DNA from: Dietzia natronolimnaea
GTDB lineage: Bacteria > Actinomycetota > Actinomycetes > Mycobacteriales > Mycobacteriaceae
DNA: 64,000 nucleotides
Assembly (NCBI RefSeq): GCF_002289575.1
Contig: NZ_NTGA01000019.1
Span: 1-64,000, forward strand
Reading direction: 5' to 3'
Program-made: the position numbers and the translations under genes
Notes under the pieces: model-generated
Told to the model about the DNA's origin: nothing
The model's database searches: none
Seen by the model: only the letters and a program-made list of their open reading frames with translations
Part shown: positions 33,805 to 43,250 of the stretch, piece after piece
Layout of the letters: every line of letters begins with the position of its first letter
Position numbering within the stretch: position 1 is the first letter of the stretch

Positions 33805-34968
33805 GTGCTGCCGTTGCTGCTCACCCCACCCGCCCTCTCCACGGCCCTGGCGCTGCGCCCGGTGCGCGCCCCCTTCCCCGCCGCGGCGGCGGGGTGGGCG
33901 ATGGGTCTGCCTGCGCTGGAGATGCCGCTCCATGTGGGAGCGGGGGTCGCGGCGGTGACGGCCGCGCGACTGACCCGCCGCCCGGTCACCCGAACCGACC
34001 TCGCCGGGGCGGGCCTGGCCGCCGTCACCTGCGCCGGGCTGGCGGTGGTCCAGGCCAGGCAGCTCGCCGCCGGACGCGCCCTTCAGGGGGCGTTCGACGA
34101 GTCCGAGCGAGCGCACGCTGGCACCACCGGGCCCGCAGCCCGCGGCCGCACTCCCTGGCGAAAGGTGCTCCTCCAACCGTGGCCCCTCCGACCGCGCGGC
34201 ATCGAGGCCCGTACGCGCCTCGCCTACGGGCCCGACGCCCGCACCACCCGATTCGACCTGTACACCGGAAAGGGCGCCGGTCAGGGCGGCGGTCGCGTCA
34301 GGGGCGTGCTGATCCACATCCACGGCGGGCACTTCCGCGCGGGCGGTCCGAGCCGTGAGTCGCGGGCCATGCTCTTCGACCACGCGCTCCGCGGATGGGC
34401 CGCCATCAGCACCACTTATCACCTCTCCCCCACACCGGAGACGGGGTTCCCGCAGCACCTCGTGGACATCAAGAGCCTGATCCGCTGGATCCGCACGGAG
34501 GGCCCCCTGCACGGCATCCCGGCGGACGCCCCGATCGTGGTGGCGGGTAGCTCGGCCGGCGCGCACATCGCCATGATGACCGCGCTGACCGCCGGTGACC
34601 CGCGGTTCCAGCCCGGTTTCGAGGACCTCGACACGACGCTGGCCGGCGCGATCGGGCTCTACGGCTACTACGGCCGCCTGGGCGCGGAGACCAAGGACGT
34701 CTCCGATCCGGTCCGCCACCCCGCGGAGGGGGCGCCCCCGGTCGCGATCATCCACGGGACGGACGACATGTACACCCCGGTCAAGGGCTCGCGCAGGCTG
34801 GTGCGTCACCTGCGGGGTGGGTCGTCGAACCCCGTGGTCTACGCCGAGCTGCCCGGCGCGCAGCACGGGTTCGACGCTGTGAACTCCGCCCGATACCTCG
34901 CGGTGGTGGCGGCGATCCGGAGGTTCACCGAGCCTCTCGCCGCGTCGGGCGTAACGTCGCCGGGGTAG
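33805..34968 (+). CDS. alpha/beta hydrolase of the HSL (hormone-sensitive lipase) type
   Basis: Esterase/lipase of 387 residues. The oxyanion motif is HIHGGHF (HGG, about residue 170), the nucleophile elbow is [13 protein letters not shown], and the acid/His residues are likely in [10 protein letters not shown] and GAQHGFD. The first 90 residues hold two to three hydrophobic segments, so it is probably membrane-anchored, like some mycobacterial Lip proteins. GTG 33805 follows GGAGG. The substrate is probably a short or medium acyl ester. Confidence 0.85.
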   Translation: MLPLLLTPPALSTALALRPVRAPFPAAAAGWAMGLPALEMPLHVGAGVAAVTAARLTRRPVTRTDLAGAGLAAVTCAGLAVVQARQLAAGRALQGAFDESERAHAGTTGPAARGRTPWRKVLLQPWPLRPRGIEARTRLAYGPDARTTRFDLYTGKGAGQGGGRVRGVLIHIHGGHFRAGGPSRESRAMLFDHALRGWAAISTTYHLSPTPETGFPQHLVDIKSLIRWIRTEGPLHGIPADAPIVVAGSSAGAHIAMMTALTAGDPRFQPGFEDLDTTLAGAIGLYGYYGRLGAETKDVSDPVRHPAEGAPPVAIIHGTDDMYTPVKGSRRLVRHLRGGSSNPVVYAELPGAQHGFDAVNSARYLAVVAAIRRFTEPLAASGVTSPG

Positions 34969-35065
34969 AAGTCACGCGGGTGGACATCGCCGGGTTACAC
35001 ACCGCCAAAGCGGAGGCCACCCCGACTACTTACCGCGCAGGATCGCATCGACGAGAGAGGCCACC

Positions 35066-35503
35066 ATGCCGTTGACCGGTGAGTACGAACCCAGCCCCAG
35101 CACCTGGGTGCGGGAGCACGTCGAGCGGTACGAGAAGAGCAACGGGGCGTCGGGCTCCGAGCTGTCGGGCATGCCGGTGGTCATCGTGACCACGGTGGGC
35201 AAGAAGTCGGGCAAGCTGCGCAAGACCCCGTTGATGCGGGTCGAACACGAGGGTTCCTACGCCGCCGTCGCCTCTCTGGCCGGCGCTCCGACCCATCCCG
35301 TCTGGTACTGGAACATCAAGGCCCACCCGCAGGTCGAGCTGCGGGACAAGGACAGGGTCGGCGACTTCGTCGCCCGCGAGGTGACCGGTGCGGAACGCGA
35401 CATGTGGTGGGATCGGGCGGTCGCGGTATATCCCGACTACCGCGACTATCAGGCCAAGACCGACCGAACCATCCCCGTCTTCGTGCTCGACCCCCGGGAC
35501 TGA
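35066..35503 (+). CDS. F420-dependent nitroreductase-family (Ddn-like) protein
   Basis: Protein of 145 residues with the split-barrel fold of deazaflavin-dependent reductases. Hallmarks are [19 protein letters not shown] (cofactor phosphate-binding KSGKLRKTP) and [18 protein letters not shown]. Family members use reduced F420 on quinones, nitroaromatics or fatty acids. Presence implies the host makes F420. ATG 35066 follows GAGAGAGG. The 97 bases before it hold no gene. Confidence 0.88.
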   Translation: MPLTGEYEPSPSTWVREHVERYEKSNGASGSELSGMPVVIVTTVGKKSGKLRKTPLMRVEHEGSYAAVASLAGAPTHPVWYWNIKAHPQVELRDKDRVGDFVAREVTGAERDMWWDRAVAVYPDYRDYQAKTDRTIPVFVLDPRD

Positions 35504-35560
35504 ACCCATTCCCCGCCGGATCCCCTGGCCCCGTCGCCCTCTCACCTCAGGAGGCCTCGA

Positions 35561-36490
35561 ATGACCCGAACCGCCCTCGTCCTCGGCTGCGGTGGCACCA
35601 TCGGGGGCGCCTGGGCGATCGCGGCCATGCACGCCCTCGCCGAGCAGACCGGATTCGACCCCCGCGACGCGGACGTCCTGCTGGGCACCTCGGCGGGGGC
35701 CGAGTTGGTGACCATGGTGGGCGGCGGCGTCGGGGTCGACGAGCTGGTGGACATGCAGCGCGGACGGGCCCAGGACCCCCGGCTCCGCGAGCACATCGCG
35801 TCCACCCCTCCCGGCAGGCCGCCTCTGCCCCGGCCGCCCCTGCTCAATCCCGGACTGCTGCGCACGCACTCCGGTCTGGCCGCCTACGCCGGGATCGCCC
35901 CCAGCGGTCGCGGCGACCTGGGATGGCTGCAGCGGTTGGCCGAGGGGTTCGAGGTGGGCCCCTGGTTGCCCCACCCCGCCGCCCGGATGGTCGCCTACGA
36001 CATCCGCGCCGGTGAGCGGGTCGTGTTCGGCGCACCGGGTTCGCCGATCGCGACCGTCGGCGAGGCGCTGCGGGCGTCCTGGTCGACCCCCGGGTGGATG
36101 ACCCCGGTCCCCATCGGCAACCGCATCTTCGTCGACGGCGGAATGGGGTCGACCGCCTCCGTGGATCTGCTCGCGCCCGAGGACGCGGACCTCATCTACG
36201 TCATCGCTCCCATGGCCTCGACGCCCGGCGTCCGCGTGCCCGGACCCGGCGGTCGGCTCGAACACCGCCTGATCAGACGACCGATGTCCGCGCAACTTGC
36301 CGCCGAGATCGCGGTCGTCCGCGCCCGGGGCACCACGGTCGTCCCGATCCTCCCGACGGCCGCGGACCTCGCGGGGCTGGGCGCCCACTTCATGAGCAGA
36401 ACCCGCCGTGTGGCGGCGTTCGAGTTCTCGATGAGGACCGCGCCGGACACCGTCCGCATGGCGTTGTCCGAGGCCGGCGTGGGCGCGTGA
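35561..36490 (+). CDS. patatin-like phospholipase
   Basis: Acyl hydrolase of 309 residues with a Ser-Asp dyad. The oxyanion Gly-rich loop is LGCGGTIGG at the N-terminus, the nucleophile is in VLLGTSAGAEL (GTSAG) and the Asp in FVDGGMGS (DGG). AGGAGG precedes ATG 35561. No signal peptide is seen. It lies 57 bases after the Ddn-like gene and converges on the glutaminase gene. Confidence 0.88.
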   Translation: MTRTALVLGCGGTIGGAWAIAAMHALAEQTGFDPRDADVLLGTSAGAELVTMVGGGVGVDELVDMQRGRAQDPRLREHIASTPPGRPPLPRPPLLNPGLLRTHSGLAAYAGIAPSGRGDLGWLQRLAEGFEVGPWLPHPAARMVAYDIRAGERVVFGAPGSPIATVGEALRASWSTPGWMTPVPIGNRIFVDGGMGSTASVDLLAPEDADLIYVIAPMASTPGVRVPGPGGRLEHRLIRRPMSAQLAAEIAVVRARGTTVVPILPTAADLAGLGAHFMSRTRRVAAFEFSMRTAPDTVRMALSEAGVGA

Positions 36491-36508
36491 CGCCGACCCG
36501 ACCCCTGG

Positions 36509-37765
36509 TCAGCGGGTCGCCCGCCGCGTGATCGGCCGGGACCCGTCACCGAGGTCCGGTTCGGGAAGTCGGCGGCCGGGATCCGCGAGACCCACGGGGT
36601 GCCCGTCCGACGCCAGCCGTCGCATGGATTCGAGGAGCATGCGTCGCGCGGTCGCGTTGACCGAGGAGACCCGGCTCAGGTCGAGGGTCACCTCGCCGTC
36701 ACCCGGCGGGATCTCCGCGAGTCGACGCAGCACCTGTTCGGCGCTCGCGAAAGTCATGGGCCCCTGGAGGCGGAATGTGCGTCTGCCGGTGACCTCGTCG
36801 AACCGCACCGAGCGGACGGCCTCCACCTCGGTGACCGTGGTGTTCATGAGGTGCAGTTCCAGATCGCGGGAGAGCCGCTCGAAGGTCCGCACCCCCTCGA
36901 CGCTGTGGCCGTGTTCGTCGAGCCGAGGGGAGAACACCCCCAGGCCCACCTGGCCGGGCAGTGCGCCGAAGATGCCGCCCGACACCCCGCTCTTCGCGGG
37001 GATCCCGACGGTGGACATCCAGTCGCCGGCCGCGTCGTACATCCCGCACGTCGTCATCACCGCCAGCACCTGTCGGGCCACCGGCGCCGAGATCACGCGC
37101 TCATGGGTGACGGGGTTGACCCCGCCGTTCGCCAGGGTCACCGCCATCACCGCCAGGTCGCGGACGGTCACCCGGTACGCGCACTGGCGGGTGTACCCGC
37201 GGACCGCCGCGTCGGGGTCGTCGTCGATGATCCCTCCCGCCCGGACCAGATTGGCCATCGCCCGGTTCCGGAACGCCGTGCGTAGCTCGGACGTCATGAC
37301 GGCCGCGTCGACCTCCAGGCGCCGGCCGGCGAACGCGGACAAACCCGCGGCCAGTGCCTCGTCGCGCTCGTCCTCGTCAGCGCCGACCGGACCGACCAGG
37401 GTGTGGGTGGTGATGGCGCCGATATTGATCATGGGGTTCCGGGGTCTGCCGCTGGTCCTCTCCAGTGAGATCTGGTTGAACGCGTCCCCGGACGGCTCCA
37501 CGGCCACCTTCTCCAGGACCGCCTCGATCCCGCGGTCACGCAGGGCCAACGCGTAGGCGAACGGCTTGCTCATCGACTGGATGGTGAACTCGGCGTCCGC
37601 GTCACCGGCGGTATAGACCACGCCGTCCATGGTGCAGGCGGACACGGCGAACCGATCCGGGTCCACGGCCGCGAGTTCGGGGATGTAGTCCGCGAGGTGT
37701 CCACCCGCGCCCGTGGAACACAGGTCGCGGATCTCTTGTAGGTAGTCAGGTACCGGCGTCTTCAC
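36509..37765 (-). CDS. glsA: glutaminase A fused to a STAS domain
   Basis: Hydrolyses glutamine to glutamate and ammonia. The N-terminal 310 residues form the serine-dependent beta-lactamase-like glutaminase: [16 protein letters not shown] holds the SxxK catalytic Ser-Lys, followed by NPMINIGAI and [12 protein letters not shown]. The last 100 residues are a STAS domain ([20 protein letters not shown]), as in anti-sigma antagonist and sulfate transporter tails. This extended form occurs in other actinobacteria. Total length is 418 residues. The STAS part suggests regulation by nucleotide or partner binding. Confidence 0.9.
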   Translation of the reverse strand: MKTPVPDYLQEIRDLCSTGAGGHLADYIPELAAVDPDRFAVSACTMDGVVYTAGDADAEFTIQSMSKPFAYALALRDRGIEAVLEKVAVEPSGDAFNQISLERTSGRPRNPMINIGAITTHTLVGPVGADEDERDEALAAGLSAFAGRRLEVDAAVMTSELRTAFRNRAMANLVRAGGIIDDDPDAAVRGYTRQCAYRVTVRDLAVMAVTLANGGVNPVTHERVISAPVARQVLAVMTTCGMYDAAGDWMSTVGIPAKSGVSGGIFGALPGQVGLGVFSPRLDEHGHSVEGVRTFERLSRDLELHLMNTTVTEVEAVRSVRFDEVTGRRTFRLQGPMTFASAEQVLRRLAEIPPGDGEVTLDLSRVSSVNATARRMLLESMRRLASDGHPVGLADPGRRLPEPDLGDGSRPITRRATR

Positions 37766-37938
37766 GGCCTCAGGGTGTCATGCGGGCCAAACTCGCGCGC
37801 CATGGCGGGCAATCCCGACGCTCCGATCGAGCAACGCGGAGGTTAACGGCACTACAACGATTGTGTCTCACCGGTTTCGTCCGTCGATCGCGTCCCCCCA
37901 CACTGAGATCACCCCCGACCAACGACGAAAGGTTGCTC

Positions 37939-38538
37939 ATGAAGCGGACGATCGCAGTAACGGGAGCTATCGGGCTCGCAGTGTTCATGGGAGCGTGTGG
38001 CACGGACGATACGAACGGCGATGCCACCGCCACCGACGAGACCACCATGACCACGGAGATGACCACCGAGGAGACGACGGAGGAGATGACGGAGGAGCCG
38101 GCCGCGACCGGCAACATCGTCGAGACCGCGATGGCCGCGGGCGACTTCACCACCCTCACCCAGGCGCTCGAGGCCGCGGGCCTCGTGGAGACCCTCGAGG
38201 GGCCGGGCCCCTTCACGGTGTTCGCGCCCACCGACGAGGCGTTCGCGGCGCTTCCCGAGGGACAGCTCGAGGAGCTCCTCGCCGATCCCACCGGTGACCT
38301 GGCCCAGATCCTGCAGTTCCACGTGATCGAGGGCGACGTCATGGCCGAGGATGTGATGGGAATGGACGGCGAGATGGTCCAGACCCTGCAGGGCACCGAG
38401 TTCATGGTCGAGGTGGAGGGCGAGACCGTCGCCCTGGTGGACGGCGCGGGCAACCGCATCACCGTCGTCCAGACCGACATCCCGGCCACCAACGGCGTCA
38501 TCCACGCCATCGACGGGGTCATGATGCCCCCGGCCTGA
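37939..38538 (+). CDS. fasciclin-domain lipoprotein
   Basis: Secreted surface lipoprotein of 199 residues with lipobox MGAC (Cys20). A low-complexity Thr/Glu/Met-rich linker (residues 23-55) is followed by one fasciclin (FAS1) domain: [34 protein letters not shown], of which [17 protein letters not shown] is the H1 motif, and [14 protein letters not shown] the H2 motif. It resembles mycobacterial MPT83/MPB70. ATG 37939 follows GAAAGG. The 173 bases upstream contain no gene and must include its promoter and that of glsA. Confidence 0.9.
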   Translation: MKRTIAVTGAIGLAVFMGACGTDDTNGDATATDETTMTTEMTTEETTEEMTEEPAATGNIVETAMAAGDFTTLTQALEAAGLVETLEGPGPFTVFAPTDEAFAALPEGQLEELLADPTGDLAQILQFHVIEGDVMAEDVMGMDGEMVQTLQGTEFMVEVEGETVALVDGAGNRITVVQTDIPATNGVIHAIDGVMMPPA

Positions 38539-38593
38539 CCCGCACCACGGGGCCGTTCGACACGGCGGCCCACAGGTCAGAGAAACACGGTCA

Positions 38594-38628
38594 CGCCCCG
38601 CTCGGCCCGTCACGGGTCGGGCGGGGCG
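38594..38628 (+). terminator. terminator after the fasciclin gene
   Basis: CGCCCCGCTCGGCCCG (38594-38609) pairs with CGGGTCGGGCGGGGCG (38613-38628) through 16 pairs, two of them G-U, around a 3-base loop. It is followed by TTCCCTCTCCC. It sits between convergent genes. Confidence 0.75.
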
Positions 38629-38697
38629 TTCCCTCTCCCACGGACCCTGACCATAGGCCCGTCGGAGAACCGGACGGCCGTCCAGTTCGGCCCCCGG

Positions 38698-40158
38698 TCA
38701 GGTCGTGTCGTAGCGCGTGAGATCCCGCGTCGCCGGACCCTCGAGCAGTTCGCCGCACGCCGAGAACCGCGAACCGTGCCAGGGGCAGTCCCACGACCGC
38801 TCGGCCTCGTTCCAACTCAGCGCCGCGCCCATGTGCGGGCACAGGAGGCCGACCCTGCAGGTCTCGCCGTCATCCGCTGTCGCCTCACCGATCGGTCGCA
38901 CGGTCGGCCGGGGAGGACGTACGGCCGCCTGCACGGCGGTGGCCGCGAGTTGAATAGGAAGATCGGCGTACAGCGAGACGGAGGTGCGCAGCACACCGGT
39001 GAGCGAGGGCTTGCCAAAGGAGACGCGCGGCTCCCGCCCGCTGAGCCGGTCCACCATGATGCCCGCCGCCGCGGGCGCCCCCGTCAGCCCCCATTTGCTG
39101 TACCCACCCGCGAAGTGCACACGCCCCTTGCCCCACGGCATCGGGCCGGACTTGGGGAGCAGCGTGACCGGGTGGAAATCCTGCGCGGACCACCCGTGGG
39201 TGAACTCGGCGGAGGGGAAGTGCTTCGCCGCGTACTCGCGCAGCGAGTCGATCTTCGACTCGGTTCCCGCAGCCGTGCCGGTGCGGTGTCCGTTGCCACC
39301 GACGAGCAGGACCTCACGGTCGCTCACGGGTACTGTCCGCAGCGAGCGGACCGGGCTCTCGACCGACCCGTACATCCCCTCCTCCAGACCGCCGGGGTAC
39401 TCGAACGCGCATAGGTAGGACCGTTCGGCCTCCATCGAGGCCACGGTGGGCCCGCGGTCCAGGGCCGGTGACGCGGTCGCCAACACGACGTCGCGCGCGG
39501 AGCACGTCCCGCCGTCACTGCGCACCTGGACGCGGGCGTCCCCGTCGTGGCCACGCACGTCCAGTCCCGTGACTCGGGAGTGTTCGATGATCCGGACGCC
39601 GAGCGCCGACGTGGCGCGGACCAGCGCAGCGAGAGCGTCGACGGGGTCGAGTTGCATCTGATCGGGCAGCTCCACGGCGGACCGGGCGGGGAACGGGACG
39701 TCGATCCGGTCGTACCACCGCGCGGGCAGACCCAGTGCGTCGAGCGTGCGCTTCTCCGCACGCAGGGTGTTCGTCCCCTTGACGCCGCGCGAGAAGGTGA
39801 CCGCGCGCGGCCGCTGTACGTCCACCCCGTGGGACCCACAGAACTCCGCCCACCAGTCCAGGCCGTACTGGTTGGCCTCCGCGTACGCGCGGGCGGTCTC
39901 GAGACCGTGGTGCGAACGGATGGTCGACAGTCGCGTGCCCTGCAGAACCGAGACCTTGGCCGTGGTCGAGCCGCTGGCCCCCGCTCCCACGGTGTGGGCC
40001 TCGAGCACCACCACCGAGCTGCCCCGTGCGGCCGCGATCAGCGCGGTGATCAGGCCGGTGAAACCCGCCCCCACCACCACGATGTCCACGTGCTCACCCT
40101 CGGGGAACTCCGCCTCCGGGGGATCGATCGTCGTGCGTCGCCAGAATGATGTGCCCAT
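38698..40158 (-). CDS. FAD-dependent oxidoreductase with C-terminal Rieske [2Fe-2S] domain
   Basis: Protein of 486 residues. The N-terminal DAO-type FAD domain has VDIVVVGAGFTGLITALIAA and VVVLEAHTVGAGASGSTTAK. The C-terminal Rieske domain has CPHMGAALSWN and CPWHGSRF, giving the CxH and CxxH cluster ligands. The architecture occurs in YhfW-like proteins of unknown substrate. ATG 40158 follows AGAGGAG. It lies 79 bases downstream of the MocR gene on the same strand. Confidence 0.88.
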   Translation of the reverse strand: MGTSFWRRTTIDPPEAEFPEGEHVDIVVVGAGFTGLITALIAAARGSSVVVLEAHTVGAGASGSTTAKVSVLQGTRLSTIRSHHGLETARAYAEANQYGLDWWAEFCGSHGVDVQRPRAVTFSRGVKGTNTLRAEKRTLDALGLPARWYDRIDVPFPARSAVELPDQMQLDPVDALAALVRATSALGVRIIEHSRVTGLDVRGHDGDARVQVRSDGGTCSARDVVLATASPALDRGPTVASMEAERSYLCAFEYPGGLEEGMYGSVESPVRSLRTVPVSDREVLLVGGNGHRTGTAAGTESKIDSLREYAAKHFPSAEFTHGWSAQDFHPVTLLPKSGPMPWGKGRVHFAGGYSKWGLTGAPAAAGIMVDRLSGREPRVSFGKPSLTGVLRTSVSLYADLPIQLAATAVQAAVRPPRPTVRPIGEATADDGETCRVGLLCPHMGAALSWNEAERSWDCPWHGSRFSACGELLEGPATRDLTRYDTT

Positions 40159-40237
40159 CGTGCGTCTCCTCTGAGCTCGGTACGAACCTCGCGCGGCAAC
40201 TGTAAGGCCGCGCACCGTGGCCCGCACCCGCTCGGGA

Positions 40238-41710
40238 TCACCGCCCGATCACTGTGCGCAGGGTCGCGGCGAACTCCTCCGCGTCGCGCGCGACGAGTCG
40301 CGAGTAGCTCAGGACGAGGCCGGCGGTCGGGTTCCGCGCGGACTGCCCGCTCAGCGCCCGCGTACGCCAGCCGGCCCGCTCGAGCTGGCGCACCACCTCG
40401 TCGTCGTCATGGCCGGGCAGCAACACACAGAGATGCAACCCTGCCTCGACTCCTGTGACACGGAGCTCAGGGCACTCCCGCGACAGGGCGGAGACGAGGT
40501 GGTGGCGCCGGTCGCCGTACACCCGCGCCGCTCGCGCCAGGTGGCGGTCCATCGCTCCGGAGGCGATGAACGCGCCCAGCGCCTCCGCGGACAGCGTCGA
40601 GGGGCCGCGCCTGTGCACGACGAGCCAACGGTCGACCTCGCGACGCAGCGCGGTCGGCGGGAGACACCACGCCACCCGCAGGTCGGGGGCCACCGACTTG
40701 GACGACGTGCCCACGTACGCCACGTGCTGTGCCGCGGCTGGGAGCGTGGCGAGCGCGGGCAGAGGGGCCACGCCGTAGCGGAACTCGCCGTCGTAGTCGT
40801 CCTCGATCATCAGCGACCCCGTGCGGTGCGCCCAGTCGACCAGGGCCACGCGCCGGTTCACACTCATCCGGTGCCCCAGCGGGAAGTGGTGGGCGGGGGT
40901 CGTGAAGACGATCCCGCGGCCCGGACCCAACCGCGCCGCGTCCAGACCACCGGGCTCGACCGGGTGGAACCGCGCCTCGAGGCCCTGTTCGCGGGCCATG
41001 AGCAGGGCGCCCCGGTACCCGGGGTCCTCCATGTGGAACGGCACCGGGCCGTGGGCCGCGACGAACGCCGAACACAGGGCGGCGATCGCCGAGCGGGAGC
41101 TGTCGAACAGCACCGGGTCCGCCGCCGCGATGCCGCGGTGTCGGCGCAGGTGGCCGGCCAGCGCGGACCGCAGCGTGGGGCTCGGCTCCTCCCACGGATT
41201 GAGGCCCGCCAGCCCCTGCGCGGCCGCCGCCCGCACCGCGGAGCGCCAGGCCCGCTCGTCCACCAGCGCGACGTCCGGGATCCCGGGACGCAGATCGCGC
41301 GGCGACCTGCCCCGACGGGGCTCGGGGACGGGAGACGACGGCGACGGCGACGGGGAGGATCGTGACGACGGGGCGTGTGACGACGAGTACGACGACGACG
41401 AGGTGTCGCCCCTTCCCCGTGTCCGCGCCCCGGCTCGCGCCGCCTGGCCCGCCCCGTCGGCGACCCGGGTCCCCGAGCCCTGGACGGAGTCGACGAAGCC
41501 GGCGGCCGAGAGCTCGTCGAAGGCCCGGACCACGGTGCCGCGGGAGAGCCCGGTCTGCTCGGCGAGCGCGCGCGTGGAGGGCAGCCTGTCGCCGTCGACC
41601 AGGGAACCGTCGGAGATCAGGTCGATGATCGCGTCCACCAGATCCTCAGCGCCCGAGACCTCACCCAGGACCACCGATCCGGGACGGGCGGTGCGGGCCA
41701 TGCTCCCCAT
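40238..41710 (-). CDS. MocR-family transcriptional regulator (GntR HTH + aminotransferase-like)
   Basis: PLP-dependent regulator of about 490 residues. The N-terminal GntR wHTH (about residues 20-85) reads LPSTRALAEQTGLSRGTVVRAFDEL. A long Ser/Arg/Pro linker (about 90-145) leads to a fold-type I aminotransferase-like domain with EDDYDGEFRYG and the PLP-Lys region YVGTSSKSVAPDLR. It is divergent from an aminotransferase gene, and three AAGTGG(T/A)C half-sites lie between them (41731-41779). The start is 41710 or 41701; no ribosome site is obvious, so a leaderless transcript is possible. Confidence 0.87.
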   Translation of the reverse strand: MGSMARTARPGSVVLGEVSGAEDLVDAIIDLISDGSLVDGDRLPSTRALAEQTGLSRGTVVRAFDELSAAGFVDSVQGSGTRVADGAGQAARAGARTRGRGDTSSSSYSSSHAPSSRSSPSPSPSSPVPEPRRGRSPRDLRPGIPDVALVDERAWRSAVRAAAAQGLAGLNPWEEPSPTLRSALAGHLRRHRGIAAADPVLFDSSRSAIAALCSAFVAAHGPVPFHMEDPGYRGALLMAREQGLEARFHPVEPGGLDAARLGPGRGIVFTTPAHHFPLGHRMSVNRRVALVDWAHRTGSLMIEDDYDGEFRYGVAPLPALATLPAAAQHVAYVGTSSKSVAPDLRVAWCLPPTALRREVDRWLVVHRRGPSTLSAEALGAFIASGAMDRHLARAARVYGDRRHHLVSALSRECPELRVTGVEAGLHLCVLLPGHDDDEVVRQLERAGWRTRALSGQSARNPTAGLVLSYSRLVARDAEEFAATLRTVIGR

Positions 41711-41730
41711 CCTAGGCGTGCGAGGCCCCG

Positions 41731-41779
41731 AAGTGGTCTCTCGAATGTGCGGGAAGTGGACCTTCTCGCCTGTCCACTT
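41731..41779. promoter_or_regulatory. candidate MocR operator with three AAGTGGWC half-sites
   Basis: AAGTGGTC (41731-41738) and AAGTGGAC (41754-41761) are direct repeats 23 bases apart. GTCCACTT (41772-41779) is the inverted form. The motif resembles the AAAGTGGW-type site of corynebacterial PdxR, a MocR protein. It lies between the divergent MocR and aminotransferase starts. Confidence 0.65.
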
Positions 41780-41797
41780 GTCCGATGGGATGACCCC

Positions 41798-43063
41798 ATG
41801 CAGATCTACCGCCAGTCCCGACGCCTCCGCGACGTGCGCTACGACGTGCGCGGCCCCCTGCTCACCGAAGCCGAGCGTCTCGAATCCCAGGGCTACGACG
41901 TACTGCGGCTCAATCTGGGGAACATGTACCCGTTCGGTCTCGAGGCGCGGCCCGAGATCGTGGAGGCGGTGAGTCGCGACCTCGGCAGCGGCCAGGCCTA
42001 CTCGGACTCGCGCGGGATCCCGGAGGCCCGGGCGGCGGTGGCCGACCACTACCGGCGCTGCGGGGTGGCCGGGATCCGCGCCGAGGACGTGTTCCTGGGC
42101 AACGGGGTGAGCGAACTCATCACGCTGGTCCTGCAGGCGTTGATCGACCCGGGCGACGAGATCCTGGTCCCGGCGCCGGACTACCCCACCTGGACCGGCG
42201 CGGTGAACCTCACCGGCGGTGTGCCCGTGCACTACCTGGCCGACGAGTCCGACGGCTGGAACCCGTCGCTCGCGGACATCGAGTCGAAGGTCACCGCGCG
42301 GACCACGGCGCTCGTGCTGATCAACCCCAACAACCCGACCGGGGCCGTCTACAGCGCGGAGACAGTCCGGGGGATGGCCGACATCGCCCGCCGGCACGGG
42401 CTCGTCCTGCTCAGCGATGAGATCTACGAGAAGCTGCTCTTCGGCGGGGCCCGCCACCACCACGCGGCGCTCGCCGCCGGGGACGACGTCCTCTGCCTGA
42501 CCTTCGGCGGGTTGTCCAAGGCGTACCGGGTGTGCGGATACCGGGCCGGGTGGGTGGCCGCGACCGGGCCCCTCGAGCGGGCGCAGGACCTGCTCGAAGG
42601 ACTCACCCTGCTGGCCAACATGCGGGTGTGCCCCAACGTCCCGGGTCAGTACGCGATCCCGGTCGCGCTGGCGGAGGACTCACCGTGGGGCGGCGACGTG
42701 ATCGACCCCGACGGCCGGATCGAGCGCCAACTCGCGCTGGCGACCGAGCGCCTCAACTCCATTCCCGGCGTGAGCTGCGTGGCCCCCCGCGGCGCGCTCT
42801 ACTGCTTTCCCCGGCTGGACACCGAGCGGTTCGGCATCCGGAGCGACGAGGACCTGGTGCTGGACCTACTGCGCTCCGAGCACGTGCTGGTGACCCACGG
42901 CACCGGCTTCAACTGGCCGGAGCCCGATCACTTCCGGATCGTGTGCCTACCCGACGCCGCGGTGCTCGAGAGCGCGATCGGCAGGATCGCCGGGTACCTC
43001 GATCGGCGTGCCGGCCTCCACCGGCAGCCCGGCACTCCGGCGCGGACCCCGCATCCCGCGTGA
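41798..43063 (+). CDS. PLP-dependent aminotransferase (AlaA/AspC class I)
   Basis: Aminotransferase of 421 residues. The fold-type I landmarks are INPNNPTGAVYS, LSDEIYEKLLFGG and the PLP-Lys in FGGLSKAYRVCGYRAGW. The opening YDVRGPLLTEAERLESQGYDVLRLNLGN resembles alanine aminotransferase AlaA. ATG 41798 is chosen because it follows the operator region and agrees with the family N-terminus. Control by the divergent MocR protein is likely. The amino acid substrate is inferred, not proven. Confidence 0.88.
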   Translation: MQIYRQSRRLRDVRYDVRGPLLTEAERLESQGYDVLRLNLGNMYPFGLEARPEIVEAVSRDLGSGQAYSDSRGIPEARAAVADHYRRCGVAGIRAEDVFLGNGVSELITLVLQALIDPGDEILVPAPDYPTWTGAVNLTGGVPVHYLADESDGWNPSLADIESKVTARTTALVLINPNNPTGAVYSAETVRGMADIARRHGLVLLSDEIYEKLLFGGARHHHAALAAGDDVLCLTFGGLSKAYRVCGYRAGWVAATGPLERAQDLLEGLTLLANMRVCPNVPGQYAIPVALAEDSPWGGDVIDPDGRIERQLALATERLNSIPGVSCVAPRGALYCFPRLDTERFGIRSDEDLVLDLLRSEHVLVTHGTGFNWPEPDHFRIVCLPDAAVLESAIGRIAGYLDRRAGLHRQPGTPARTPHPA

Positions 43064-43121
43064 GCCCGGCCCGCCCCGGGGCTCGGGCGCGACCGCGAGC
43101 GGGCCCGGGCCCGGGCCCGCG

Positions 43122-43190
43122 CCAACGAAAAGAGCGTTCCGCACACATCGCCCAAGAAGGGGGTGCGCGGAACGGTCTTGTCGATGATGG
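43122..43190. repeat. long hairpin, copy 2 of the dispersed family
   Basis: Left arm 43122-43146 (AAAGAGCGTTCCGCACAC core) pairs with the right arm starting at 43163 (GTGCGCGGAACGGTCTTG), with a few mismatches. The loop ATCGCCCAAGAAGGGG matches the other copies. It lies between convergent gene ends. A run of alternating GGGCCC/CCCGGG (43101-43120) precedes it. Confidence 0.82.
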
Positions 43191-43250
43191 GAGCGAGCGC
43201 GACGGCGCTACGGCGAGCAAGGGGCGATCGCGAGGGCGCTGGGGCGGGGG

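Noticed and set aside
43101-43120. GGGCCC/CCCGGG run as a special element
   Set aside because: Simple alternation in a GC-rich intergenic gap next to the hairpin copy; no sign of function.
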